Numbered from the stretch's first letter, positions 42,963-50,253 are shown. The stretch: DNA of 64,000 nucleotides from Flavobacterium aquatile LMG 4008 = ATCC 11947 (GCF_000757385.1 NZ_JRHH01000001.1:1-64000); one strand, 5' to 3'. A program made the numbers and translations. Notes: generated by a model not told the origin, from the sequence alone.

Positions 42963-43728
42963 CTTGAGCTTGTTTTAAAAATAATTGTGAATTGGCTAAT
43001 CGAATGGATAAAAACTGAAAATAAACCTCTTTAATTTCGTCTGGAGAAATGGCACCATCTTCCCATTGCAACCAATCATCCGGAATTTGATTTACAATTT
43101 CTTTTAGAATGGAATCATTTAATTTTGATGAGAATTCAGTATTTACTTCTTCCAATTTACTTGCTTTTGGTAACAAAACATGATCTTTTATTAAAGCAAA
43201 AGGCGAAACAGCATTAGCTTTCCAATTGTCCCAAGAATGATGAAAATAAAAAGCCGCACCGTGATCAATTAACCACAGTTCTTTCTTCCAAATTAGTAAG
43301 TTGGTGTTTCTGAAAGTTCTATCTACATTAGTAATAAAGGCATCGAGCCAAACAATTTTTGAAGCCAAAACTTCGTCGCAATCATTAGTTGCTGCATCAT
43401 ATGTTATGGCACCCGAAAGATAATGCAAACCCAAATTCAAACCCTGACTGAATTTCAATAAATCCTGAATTTCCTCATCGGCTTCGGTTCGTCCAAAAGC
43501 TTCATCTAGATTGGCGAAAACCAATTCTGGAACTGGCAAACCAAGAAATTTGGCAATTTGACCACCAAGAAATTCGGCAATCAAAGCTTTCACACCATGA
43601 CCAGCACCACGAAATTTTAAAACATATTTAAAATCGTCATCGGCTTCTGCTAAAGCTGGAAGTGATCCGCCTTCGCGAAGTGGCGTTATGTATCGGGTTA
43701 CGTTTACAGTTCGTAAATTTAAATTCAT
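42940..43728 (-). CDS. HipA-like kinase-fold protein
   Basis: 262 residues resembling the C-terminal kinase lobe of HipA. It shows a nucleotide-binding Lys in YVLKFRGAGHG, an acidic catalytic-loop equivalent in DAFITNVDRTFRNTNLLIW (Asp and Asn) and the metal-binding Asp in LWLIDHGAAFYFHHSW. It lacks the HipA N-terminal domain, and no HipB-type HTH antitoxin gene is adjacent, so it is not a classical hipBA toxin. It is instead the first gene of a HipA-like/DUF3037/M23-like unit. Its promoter (-7 at 43748-43755) lies just below the 21-bp array. Confidence 0.82.
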   Translation of the reverse strand: MNLNLRTVNVTRYITPLREGGSLPALAEADDDFKYVLKFRGAGHGVKALIAEFLGGQIAKFLGLPVPELVFANLDEAFGRTEADEEIQDLLKFSQGLNLGLHYLSGAITYDAATNDCDEVLASKIVWLDAFITNVDRTFRNTNLLIWKKELWLIDHGAAFYFHHSWDNWKANAVSPFALIKDHVLLPKASKLEEVNTEFSSKLNDSILKEIVNQIPDDWLQWEDGAISPDEIKEVYFQFLSIRLANSQLFLKQAQDARKTLI

Positions 43729-43747
43729 AAAACGGAAATTGTTGTAA

Positions 43748-43755
43748 CAAAGATA
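43748..43755 (-). promoter_or_regulatory. -7 promoter element (TATCTTTG) for the HipA-like gene
   Basis: Minus-strand TATCTTTG, 19 nt before the ATG at 43728. Confidence 0.6.
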
Positions 43756-43792
43756 GTATAAATTGATTTCTGTTAAGTTGTGGAAAAAAATA

Positions 43793-43990
43793 TTAATGAT
43801 AGCAATAAGTATTTAAAACATTGATGATTTTCATGTATAGATTAATAATTTTCATTAAAATATTGATAAATAGTATTAAAAAATTAATGGTATTTATTAA
43901 TAAATAATTAAATACTATTTAAAAATTAATAAAACGTATATAAAAATTAATGATTTTTATCAATTTTTAAATGAAATTTATCAATTTTTG
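43793..43990. repeat. AT-rich array phased at 21 bp
   Basis: The word TTRAT recurs at 43821, 43842, 43863, 43884, 43926 and 43947, every interval being 21 bp or twice 21. TTTATCAATTTTT then occurs at 43956 and again at 43977, again 21 bp apart. A unit reads roughly ATTAATGATTTTTATCAAT, itself an imperfect inverted repeat. Twenty-one bp is two helical turns, so all units face one side of the DNA. Confidence 0.7.
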
Positions 43991-44019
43991 AACAAGTTTA
44001 AATTTAATGAAACAAAAAA

Positions 44020-44049
44020 ACATCAGTACTAAAATAATAGTACTGATGT
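44020..44049. terminator. Terminator after fabD
   Basis: Perfect 11-bp stem ACATCAGTACT/AGTACTGATGT with an 8-base loop. On the minus strand it is followed by a T-run. Confidence 0.85.
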
Positions 44050-44077
44050 TTTACTGTAAAATAGTAAAGTAGAAATC

Positions 44078-44950
44078 CTATGCCGAATGCGTAGCTACTT
44101 CTTTATCAATTTTATTTACCAATCCAACCAATACTTTTCCTGGTCCAACTTCTGTAAATAATGTTGCTCCGTCTTTTATCATTTGTTGCACCGATTGCGT
44201 CCATTTTACTGGTGCTGTCAATTGGATTATTAAGTTTTTCTTAATCTCATCAGCATCAGAAACCGCGCTTGCAGTTACATTTTGATACACTGGGCAAATT
44301 GGAGTTGAAAAAGTGGTTGCTTCAATTGCTGCTGCCAATTCCTCTCTTGCTGGTTCCATCATAGGTGAGTGAAATGCGCCACCAACTGGTAACAACAACG
44401 CTCTTTTTGCGCCAGCTTCTTTCATAGCTTCGCAAGCTTTTTCTACTGCTTTAAATTCTCCAGAAATTACTAATTGTCCCGGACAGTTATAATTTGCAGC
44501 AACAACAATTCCGTCGATAGAAGCGCAAACTTCTTCAACTTTTTCATCGGCTAAGCCCAAAACTGCTGCCATTGTTGATGGTGTAATCTCGCAGGCTTTT
44601 TGCATTGCGATGGCTCTTTGTGAAACCAATTTTAATCCGTCTTCAAATGATAATGCACCATTTGCTACAAGTGCAGAAAATTCGCCTAAGGAATGTCCGG
44701 CAACCATTTCGGGTTTAAAATTTTCCAATGTTTTAGCCAAAATAACCGAGTGTAAAAAAACCGCTGGTTGTGTAACTTTGGTTTCTTTTAATTCTTCGGC
44801 TGTGCCTTCAAACATGATGTCGGTGATTCTAAAACCCAAAATTTCATTGGCTTTTTCGAATAATTCTTTTGCTACTGCTGAAGTTTCGTATAAGTCTTTT
44901 CCCATGCCCGAGAATTGTGCGCCTTGTCCAGGAAATATGTATGCTTTCAT
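44078..44950 (-). CDS. fabD: Malonyl-CoA-[acyl-carrier-protein] transacylase
   Basis: Loads malonyl groups onto ACP for fatty acid synthesis. FPGQGAQFSGMG opens the enzyme. The nucleophile Ser87 is in AGHSLGEFSAL and the conserved Arg is in LVSQRAIAMQ. The catalytic His is in GGAFHSPMM, followed by PVYQNVTA and FTEVGPGKVL. Length 290 is standard. It is monocistronic here, away from other fab genes, with a TATTTTTG promoter box upstream and a strong terminator downstream. Confidence 0.95.
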   Translation of the reverse strand: MKAYIFPGQGAQFSGMGKDLYETSAVAKELFEKANEILGFRITDIMFEGTAEELKETKVTQPAVFLHSVILAKTLENFKPEMVAGHSLGEFSALVANGALSFEDGLKLVSQRAIAMQKACEITPSTMAAVLGLADEKVEEVCASIDGIVVAANYNCPGQLVISGEFKAVEKACEAMKEAGAKRALLLPVGGAFHSPMMEPAREELAAAIEATTFSTPICPVYQNVTASAVSDADEIKKNLIIQLTAPVKWTQSVQQMIKDGATLFTEVGPGKVLVGLVNKIDKEVATHSA

Positions 44951-44987
44951 TTTTTCTATTTTAAAAGTTGATGGATTAAAACTGATG

Positions 44988-44995
44988 CAAAAATA
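44988..44995 (-). promoter_or_regulatory. -7 promoter element (TATTTTTG) for fabD
   Basis: Minus-strand TATTTTTG, 37 nt before the ATG. Confidence 0.55.
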
Positions 44996-45003
44996 GTATT
45001 TTT

Positions 45004-45124
45004 TTTAGGAGCGCAATCGTTTAGGCATTTTTTGGTTTCCATTTTCCCGCTTTCCATTCCAATCTTTTCTTTTTTTTTCTTAAAAAAAGAAAAGGATTTC
45101 CATTGCAATCGAGGCTATTTGGCA
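45004..45124 (-). repeat. Dispersed intergenic palindromic repeat, copy D (short type)
   Basis: Read on the minus strand: TAGCCTCGATTGCAATGGAAATCC, a hairpin of complementary CTTTTC.../...GAAAAG arms, GATTGGAATGGAAAGCGGG, AAAATGGAAACC, and an end GATTGCGCTCCTAAA. Start, hairpin position and end match copies A and C. Confidence 0.7.
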
Positions 45125-45237
45125 CTCTTTATTGATGCTATTTCAAAGTTTCAAAACATAAACTGTTTAAAAAAAATTCATATTGTAACTTTATTTTAAC
45201 ATTTACGTCTAATAAGAGAACAAAAATCAACCCAGTC

Positions 45238-46866
45238 ATGAAAAAAATTAAAGCTATTCTACTACTAGTTATTGTTGCTTTTTTACTGTTTTATCTTAAT
45301 CTTCCTGTATTGAATTACGGATTTATTGCTTTGCCAATTATTCTTTTAGTAATTACAGTAATTGGAGTTTTTATTTTCACACGATTTAAAGTGGTGAATG
45401 AAAAGAAAATTCAATTGGTTGAAAAACCAAGCAAAATCTTTTTTGTACTAATTGGTTTGCTTTTGTTTTATATGATTGTGTTTCCGTTATTCACTAGTCT
45501 TCCAATGTTTCGAAGTCAAGCTTATAAAAATTTGATAGGAAAAGTAGCTGATGGAACAAAGATTTCCAATCATATTGCTCCGATTTCTATTGATGAAATT
45601 CGTGTGGTTGATGAAAATTTAGCGTATTTGCTTGGTGAAAAAATATTGGGTTCGCAACCAGCTTTGGGAAGTCAGGTGGAGTTAGGCCATTTTTGTATTC
45701 AAAAAGTAGGTGAAGATTTATATTGGGTTGCACCACTTTTGCATTCAGGTTTTTTCAAATGGATCAATAATCAAGAAGGAACTGCTGGTTATGTTATGGT
45801 TTCTGCAACCAACGAGCGCGATGTGAAATTGGTTCAGAATATTGCTGGAAAAAACATCAAAATTAAATACCAACCCGAAGCTTTTTTTGGAAGTCAAATA
45901 GAACGTCATTTATATTTTAATGGTTATGCCACTGTCGGATTGGCCGACTACACGTTTGAAATTGACGATAAAGGAAATCCGTTTTGGGTTGCAACAAAAT
46001 ATAACAAAAAAATTGGTTTTGCCGGAAATGATGCCATCGGAATTGTAGTTGTTGATGCTCAAACTGGAACTATGACCGATTACAAAATAGCAGAAGCTCC
46101 AAAATGGGTTGACAGAGTGCAACCTATTGATTTTATTGAAGATCAATTGAACGATTGGGGAAAATACGTTCATGGTTATTGGAATTTTTCGAATGCTGAT
46201 AAATTACAAACTACAGAAGGATTGACCTTGATTTATGGTGAAAACAACAAATCGTATTGGTACACCGGATTGACTTCTGTAGGAAAAGAGGAATCAGCTG
46301 TTGGATTTGTTTTGGTGGATACTCGAACTAAAGAAACAACATTTTACAAACAAAGTGGCGCCACAGAATTTGCAGCGCAAGGTTCGGCAGAAGGAAAAGT
46401 TCAGGAAAAAGGATACAAATCGTCATTGCCAATTCCATATAACATTAACAATATTCCAACCTATGTAATGACATTAAAAGACGATGGAGGTTTGGTAAAA
46501 ATGTATGCCATGGTTGCCATAAGTGATTATACCATAGTTGGCGTTGGAAACTCGATGCGTGAAGCGTTAACTTCGTTTAAAAGTGCGTACAACATGACTG
46601 GAAGCAAATTGAATTCGTCTAGCTTAACCAATAAAAAACAATTAAAAACGGTAGTAACTAGAATTACAAACGATGTGAAAAACGGAAATAGTTTTTACTA
46701 TTTTACAACAAAAGATTATCCAAATATTTTTGTAGGTTCATCGCAAATATCCAATCAATTGCCGGTGACTATTGTTGGTGATAGTATTAAAGTTTCGTTT
46801 GATGTTGATAATGAAGAAGTAATTGATGTTTCTACATTTGAAAATACTACGATGAAGAAAAAGTAG
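45238..46866 (+). CDS. Unrecognised membrane-anchored protein, 542 residues
   Basis: I do not recognise a named family. Three transmembrane segments are visible near the N-terminus: AILLLVIVAFLLFYLNLPVL, then FIALPIILLVITVIGVFIFT, then IFFVLIGLLLFYMIVFPLF. The remaining ~450 residues form a soluble beta-rich domain with three similar passages: GYVMVSATNERDVKLVQ, IGIVVVDAQTGTMTDYKI and VGFVLVDTRTKETTFYKQ. Each is a strand-turn-strand in the style of PepSY/WD-like extracytoplasmic modules. It ends in a Ser/Thr/Lys-rich region. It lies alone between a repeat and a terminator. It is a real gene by length and codon use; the role is unknown. Confidence 0.75.
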   Translation: MKKIKAILLLVIVAFLLFYLNLPVLNYGFIALPIILLVITVIGVFIFTRFKVVNEKKIQLVEKPSKIFFVLIGLLLFYMIVFPLFTSLPMFRSQAYKNLIGKVADGTKISNHIAPISIDEIRVVDENLAYLLGEKILGSQPALGSQVELGHFCIQKVGEDLYWVAPLLHSGFFKWINNQEGTAGYVMVSATNERDVKLVQNIAGKNIKIKYQPEAFFGSQIERHLYFNGYATVGLADYTFEIDDKGNPFWVATKYNKKIGFAGNDAIGIVVVDAQTGTMTDYKIAEAPKWVDRVQPIDFIEDQLNDWGKYVHGYWNFSNADKLQTTEGLTLIYGENNKSYWYTGLTSVGKEESAVGFVLVDTRTKETTFYKQSGATEFAAQGSAEGKVQEKGYKSSLPIPYNINNIPTYVMTLKDDGGLVKMYAMVAISDYTIVGVGNSMREALTSFKSAYNMTGSKLNSSSLTNKKQLKTVVTRITNDVKNGNSFYYFTTKDYPNIFVGSSQISNQLPVTIVGDSIKVSFDVDNEEVIDVSTFENTTMKKK

Positions 46867-46892
46867 TATTAAAAATAATAGTAAAACAAAAA

Positions 46893-46925
46893 CCCTGAAC
46901 TTCATTACGAAATTCAGGGCTTTTT
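46893..46925. terminator. Bidirectional terminator
   Basis: CCCTGAA/TTCAGGG stem with a loop of about 13 bases and T-run, between convergent genes. Confidence 0.75.
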
Positions 46926-46944
46926 CATCTAATCAAAAAAGTAT

Positions 46945-47472
46945 TTATTGTTGTAAAAATTGTAATTCGATGTTTAATTTCACTTCTTCGCTTACTAAAA
47001 CACCACCTGTTTCAAGAGCAGAATTCCAGGTTAAACCAAAATCAGTACGGTTTATTTTTCCAGTAGCATTCAATCCTACTTTGGTGTTTCCCCATGGATC
47101 TTTTAATAATCCGCTTACTTCTGTATCTAGTTTTACGGTTTTTGTAATTCCGTTAAGTGATAATTCTCCTGCTAATTCGTAATCGTCACCTTTTTTTACT
47201 AATGATGATGAAACGAAAGTTAGTTTTGGATTTTTTTCGGCATCAAAAAAGTCAGCACTTTTTAAGTGATTATCTCTATCTGAATTACCAGTGTTTATTG
47301 AATCGATATTGGCTGAAAATTCAATTGAAGCAGTTGAAAAATCGAAGTCTTCGGTTGTAATTGTTGCATCATAAGTATCAAATTGACCTGATACATTGGT
47401 AAACATCATGTGTTTTACTTTGAAACCTACTTCTGAGTGTGTTGGATCGATTGTCCATTTAGTTGTTGCCAT
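46945..47472 (-). CDS. YceI-family protein
   Basis: 175 residues forming the lipocalin-like YceI barrel. It opens TKWTIDPTHSEVGFKVKHMMFTNVSG and continues with HLKSADFFDAEKNPKLTF, ELSLNGITKTVKL and GLNATGKINRTDFGL. Family members bind polyisoprenoids or amphiphiles and are often stress-induced. Unlike E. coli YceI it has no signal peptide, so it is cytosolic. Its promoter carries the palindrome CTTAATCTAGGTTAAG, 22 nt from the -7 box, a layout shared with the pirin gene. Confidence 0.9.
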   Translation of the reverse strand: MATTKWTIDPTHSEVGFKVKHMMFTNVSGQFDTYDATITTEDFDFSTASIEFSANIDSINTGNSDRDNHLKSADFFDAEKNPKLTFVSSSLVKKGDDYELAGELSLNGITKTVKLDTEVSGLLKDPWGNTKVGLNATGKINRTDFGLTWNSALETGGVLVSEEVKLNIELQFLQQ

Positions 47473-47512
47473 AATTTTATTTTTTTAATTTTATTTTTTT
47501 AATTTGATGGTA

Positions 47513-47520
47513 CAAAGTTA
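47513..47520 (-). promoter_or_regulatory. -7 promoter element (TAACTTTG) for yceI
   Basis: Minus-strand TAACTTTG, 40 nt before the yceI-type ATG and exactly 22 nt downstream of the palindromic operator. Confidence 0.7.
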
Positions 47521-47542
47521 CAACCGTTGTAAAGATGCATTA

Positions 47543-47558
47543 CTTAACCTAGATTAAG
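47543..47558. promoter_or_regulatory. Palindromic operator CTTAA-N6-TTAAG upstream of yceI
   Basis: CTTAACCTAGATTAAG occupies the -33 region of the yceI-type promoter. It matches 15 of 16 bases of the operator at 50314-50329 read on the other strand. The half-site/N6/half-site form suits a Crp/Fnr-type dimer. Confidence 0.65.
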
Positions 47559-47581
47559 AAATGGTTGTTGTTATGCTAAAG

Positions 47582-47730
47582 TTTAGCCCAGATAGTAGCG
47601 AAAAGCTTTTTACAAAGAAGTGCCAATTTTTCTTGACATAAAAGAGCGCCCATAGAAGCTCCTTTTATGGCTTAGAAAAATGGTGCTTCTTTGTAAAAAC
47701 TTGCAGCGTATAGCTGGATTAGCTTCTAAT
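47582..47730 (+). repeat. Dispersed intergenic palindromic repeat, copy E (long type)
   Basis: Starts TTTAGCCCAGATAGTAGCG and ends GTATAGCTGGATTAGCTTCTAA. Outer arms 47607-47633 and 47674-47699 pair over about 26 bp. Inner arms CATAAAAGAGC (47637-47647) and GCTCCTTTTATG (47658-47669) pair with one bulged base around loop GCGCCCATAGAAGC. Confidence 0.8.
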
Positions 47731-47749
47731 GATAATTGTACAAATAAAA

Positions 47750-47777
47750 AAAGTGATACTTTTTACAATATCACTTT
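47750..47777 (-). terminator. Terminator of the stress-cluster operon
   Basis: AAAGTGATA/TATCACTTT stem with a 10-base loop and a minus-strand T-run, after the FMN reductase gene. Confidence 0.75.
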
Positions 47778-47796
47778 TAAGTATGTTTGGATGAAT

Positions 47797-48327
47797 TTAG
47801 TATTCGATGGAATCTACAATTTTAAGTAAATCCTTTTTCAAATCTTCGTTGGTTATTCCTTTTTCGGCATCGAAATTGTCGTTGAAGCTTGGCAAAGAAA
47901 AGCTACCTTTTACTATTGCACCTTGAAACGGAAAGCGTTTGTTGGCGATTTCTAAAACCGAACTTCCGCCGCGAGCGCCAGGAGAAGTTGCTAGTAAAAG
48001 CACTGGTTTTTCTTGAAAAGTTTTTCTGTTGATGCGCGACATCCAGTCGAAAATGTTCTTAAAAGCTGATGAATAGGCGCCATTATGTTCGGCAAAGGAG
48101 ATGACAATTAAATCGGATTCACCAATTTTTTCATAGAAATCGTGTGCCAATTGCGGAATTCCATCTTCTTTTTCTTTGTCCATAGAATAGATTGGCATTT
48201 CGAAATCGTTGAGGTCTAAAAGTTCAACTTTAGCATTTTTAAATAAATTGGCCGCGTATGTTGCAAGTTGTTTGTTGATGGATTTTTTGCTTGATGAAGC
48301 TCCGAAAGTGAGTATTTTTTTTGTCAT
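47797..48327 (-). CDS. NADPH-dependent FMN reductase-family oxidoreductase
   Basis: 176-residue flavodoxin-like fold. The FMN phosphate loop is ILTFGASSSKKSINKQLA. FAEHNGAYSSAFKNIFDWMSR matches the NADPH-dependent FMN reductase family's 'eYngs.P..lKnaiDw' motif, and LLATSPGARGGSSVLE follows. It probably reduces flavins or quinones. It is the last gene of the OsmC/YjdI/YjdJ cluster, starting 1 nt after the small membrane protein gene ends. A redox-stress role is inferred from neighbours. Confidence 0.88.
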   Translation of the reverse strand: MTKKILTFGASSSKKSINKQLATYAANLFKNAKVELLDLNDFEMPIYSMDKEKEDGIPQLAHDFYEKIGESDLIVISFAEHNGAYSSAFKNIFDWMSRINRKTFQEKPVLLLATSPGARGGSSVLEIANKRFPFQGAIVKGSFSLPSFNDNFDAEKGITNEDLKKDLLKIVDSIEY

Positions 48328-48328
48328 A

Positions 48329-48541
48329 TTATTTGTGTAACCAGTTTTTCATAATTTTTCCCAGTAAAGGTAATAATATAAATACCATTAACGGAACTAA
48401 AATTCCTGTCATGATTAATGTTCGAATTGCTAATGGTAGGTTTTGAATGCTATCTCCAAGTAGGAACGAAGCCAAGGTGATTGCAGGATATATTGCGATC
48501 CAAACCATTATGGCAAATTTCCATTTAGGCGGTTGTTTCAT
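48329..48541 (-). CDS. Two-helix membrane protein resembling the tail of ABM-type monooxygenase proteins
   Basis: 70 residues with two transmembrane segments (FAIMVWIAIYPAITLASFLLG and TLIMTGILVPLMVFILLPLLG), flanked by KQPPKWK at the start and MKNWLHK at the end. From memory, this PPKWK...WIAIYP...RTLIMTGILVPLM pattern resembles the C-terminal membrane part of proteins that carry an antibiotic-biosynthesis-monooxygenase domain; here that domain is missing and the tail stands alone. It overlaps the YjdI-like gene by 17 nt, so it is translationally coupled. Confidence 0.65.
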   Translation of the reverse strand: MKQPPKWKFAIMVWIAIYPAITLASFLLGDSIQNLPLAIRTLIMTGILVPLMVFILLPLLGKIMKNWLHK

Positions 48542-48761
48542 TGTTTAAATAGTAAGTAAGTGCGCCCGAAGGACATTTTTTTACGGTTTCAATTATTTTA
48601 TCAGTCGTAGAATTTTCGGGCGTAATCCAGGGTTTTTCTTTTGGTTTAAAAACATCGGGATTGTTTTTCACGCATTGTGCGGCATGAATACACAAGTTAT
48701 TTTTCCAGACAATTGTTACTTCGCCATTGCTGTATTCTTTGGTTAAATCGTTAGCGTCCAT
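48525..48761 (-). CDS. YjdI-like (4Fe-4S) mono-cluster protein
   Basis: 78 residues of the divergent 4Fe-4S mono-cluster family, like E. coli YjdI. It opens TKEYSNGEVTIVWKNNLCIHAAQCVKNNPDVF and ends IETVKKCPSGALTYYL; its three cysteines (CIHAAQC and KKCPSGAL) are the likely cluster ligands. It lies 2 nt after the OsmC gene and one gene from a YjdJ-like GNAT. In E. coli yjdI and yjdJ are also neighbours, which supports both names. The electron partner is unknown. Confidence 0.85.
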   Translation of the reverse strand: MDANDLTKEYSNGEVTIVWKNNLCIHAAQCVKNNPDVFKPKEKPWITPENSTTDKIIETVKKCPSGALTYYLNNETTA

Positions 48762-48763
48762 AG

Positions 48764-49171
48764 TTATAGTTGGGTATTTATGGTTATTTTATTTTTTAAA
48801 ATTTTAGAAACCGGACATTTTTCGGCAATTAAGAGCAATCGTTCTTTTTGTTCGTCAGAGATTTCTGTTGAAAAAGAAAGGCTTCTTGAAATGGTTGTTT
48901 CTAGTTCTGGCGAATTTTCCTGAGACATATTTAGTACAATATTTATTTCAGGAATATCCCAACCCTTTCTGTCAATATACATTCGTAAAGTGGATAAAGT
49001 ACAGCCAGCTAATGAAGCCAAAAGTGTTGTGTATGGATCTGGACCAAGGTCTTTTCCTTCGATACTTTCGGGTTCGTCCATCAGGAATTCACCATTGCGC
49101 CATGAAATTTTGCACAAATATTTTTGTGTTCCAATGCTTCCTGTGATGTCGTTTTCTAATAAGTTTGCCAT
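48764..49171 (-). CDS. OsmC-family protein
   Basis: 135 residues of the OsmC/Ohr superfamily, thiol peroxidases against organic hydroperoxides. It shows the conserved LGPDPYTTLLASLAGCTLSTLRMYIDRKGWDI with the first redox Cys (LAGC). The second Cys is near the end, in LLIAEKCPVSKILKN. Both catalytic cysteines are therefore present. It lies 2 nt after the YjdJ-like gene and 2 nt before the YjdI-like gene, a tight operon. Confidence 0.88.
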   Translation of the reverse strand: MANLLENDITGSIGTQKYLCKISWRNGEFLMDEPESIEGKDLGPDPYTTLLASLAGCTLSTLRMYIDRKGWDIPEINIVLNMSQENSPELETTISRSLSFSTEISDEQKERLLLIAEKCPVSKILKNKITINTQL

Positions 49172-49173
49172 AA

Positions 49174-49455
49174 TTATAATACGTCTCTAAATTCTGGAGT
49201 TTTATCGAAAACACTTTTGGCAAATGGACAAAGCGGAATTATTTTGATGCCTTTATCGCGAGCATATTCAACCGCTTTTACTACCATTTTTTTACCAAAA
49301 CCTTTTCCTTCGTTTCCCGGATTTACTTCGGTATGATCAATAATGATTTTGTCTTCGCCAGCAAAAACAAAGGTCATCATTGCTTCGTGTTTTCCATCAA
49401 CATCAATGTAAAAAACACCGTTTTTATCATTGATTTTTAATTGTACATCGTTCAT
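49174..49455 (-). CDS. YjdJ-like GNAT-family acetyltransferase
   Basis: 93 residues, the short GNAT form lacking the N-terminal helices. It shows FAGEDKIIIDHTEVNPGNEGKGFGKKMVVKAVEYARDKGIKIIPLCPFAKSVF, where EGKGFGKKM is the acetyl-CoA loop and CPFAKSVFDKTPEF is the family end. It matches E. coli YjdJ-type proteins and lies one gene away from a YjdI-like gene. The substrate is unknown. It is the first gene of the OsmC operon, 81 nt after pirin. Confidence 0.85.
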   Translation of the reverse strand: MNDVQLKINDKNGVFYIDVDGKHEAMMTFVFAGEDKIIIDHTEVNPGNEGKGFGKKMVVKAVEYARDKGIKIIPLCPFAKSVFDKTPEFRDVL

Positions 49456-49536
49456 GGTTTTATTTTTTTACTGCAAATTCGCAAAATAGGTAATTCGAAA
49501 ATTTGCGGTTATTATTATTTTATATCTAATATCTAG

Positions 49537-50253
49537 TTATTGTTCCATTGGAATTTCCATCAATAAAAACTTAGCGTCTGTTGAAGCTTTTATTTCTAAT
49601 GTTTCAAAGTCTGTAATTCCCAATCCATCGCGAGTTTCTAGTTCTTGTCCGTCAACAGTTATTGTTCCTGAGATTACAAAAACGTACATTCCGTTTCCAG
49701 CTTTTTTAATTTGATACGTTTTAGAGAAATCTTTGTCAAAATCAGCTAAATGAAACCAAGCATCTTGATGAATCCAAACTCCTTCATCGTCGGCATTTGG
49801 AGAAAGAATTTGAGCAAAATTATTTTTTTGTTTGGTTACATCTAAAGTAATTTGTTGGTATCTCGGTTCTACATTTCGAACTTTAGGAAACAACCAAATT
49901 TGAAATAATTTTGTTCGTTGATCAGCATTTGGATTGAACTCGCTGTGTTGCACTCCAGTTCCTGCACTCATTACTTGAACATCACCAGTTTTTATGGTTT
50001 CAGTATTCCCCATACTGTCTTTATGTGCCAAATCGCCTTCTAACGGAATGGTAATAATTTCCATATTATCGTGTGGATGCGTTCCAAAGCCCATTCCAGC
50101 AGCAACTGTATCGTCGTTTAAAACACGTAAGGTTCCAAATTGAACTCTTTCTGGATTGTACCAACTTGCGAAACTAAAACTATGGTATGCGTTTAACCAA
50201 CCATGATCGGCGTGTCCTCTTGTATTTGCTTTGTGTAAAACTGTATTTTTCAT
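49537..50253 (-). CDS. Pirin-family bicupin (YhaK-like)
   Basis: 238 residues with two cupin domains. The N-terminal metal site is complete: GTHPHDNMEII (His, His), then AHKDSMG and GTGVQHSEFNP with His and Glu. FQIWLFPKVRNVEPRYQQ links to a C-terminal cupin. Pirins of this group act as quercetinase-like or redox-sensing proteins. Its promoter has the palindrome/22-nt/-7 arrangement shared with yceI, and the gene lies directly downstream of a Crp/Fnr-type regulator. Confidence 0.9.
   Translation of the reverse strand: MKNTVLHKANTRGHADHGWLNAYHSFSFASWYNPERVQFGTLRVLNDDTVAAGMGFGTHPHDNMEIITIPLEGDLAHKDSMGNTETIKTGDVQVMSAGTGVQHSEFNPNADQRTKLFQIWLFPKVRNVEPRYQQITLDVTKQKNNFAQILSPNADDEGVWIHQDAWFHLADFDKDFSKTYQIKKAGNGMYVFVISGTITVDGQELETRDGLGITDFETLEIKASTDAKFLLMEIPMEQ

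Larger units (their letters stand above)
43729..44077. other. hipA-like / fabD intergenic region
   Basis: A 349-nt spacer with no gene. It contains the -7 element TATCTTTG of the HipA-like gene, a 21-bp-phased AT-rich array (about 43793-43990) and the fabD terminator (44020-44049). Confidence 0.7.

Noticed and set aside
42940..43728. Classical HipBA toxin-antitoxin
   Set aside because: No HipB-like HTH gene adjoins, and the HipA N-terminal domain is missing.
43793..43990. CRISPR array
   Set aside because: The 21-bp units have no unique spacers, are too short and degenerate, and no cas gene is near.
44610..44996. Plus-strand 128-residue frame
   Set aside because: Antisense to fabD and its promoter.
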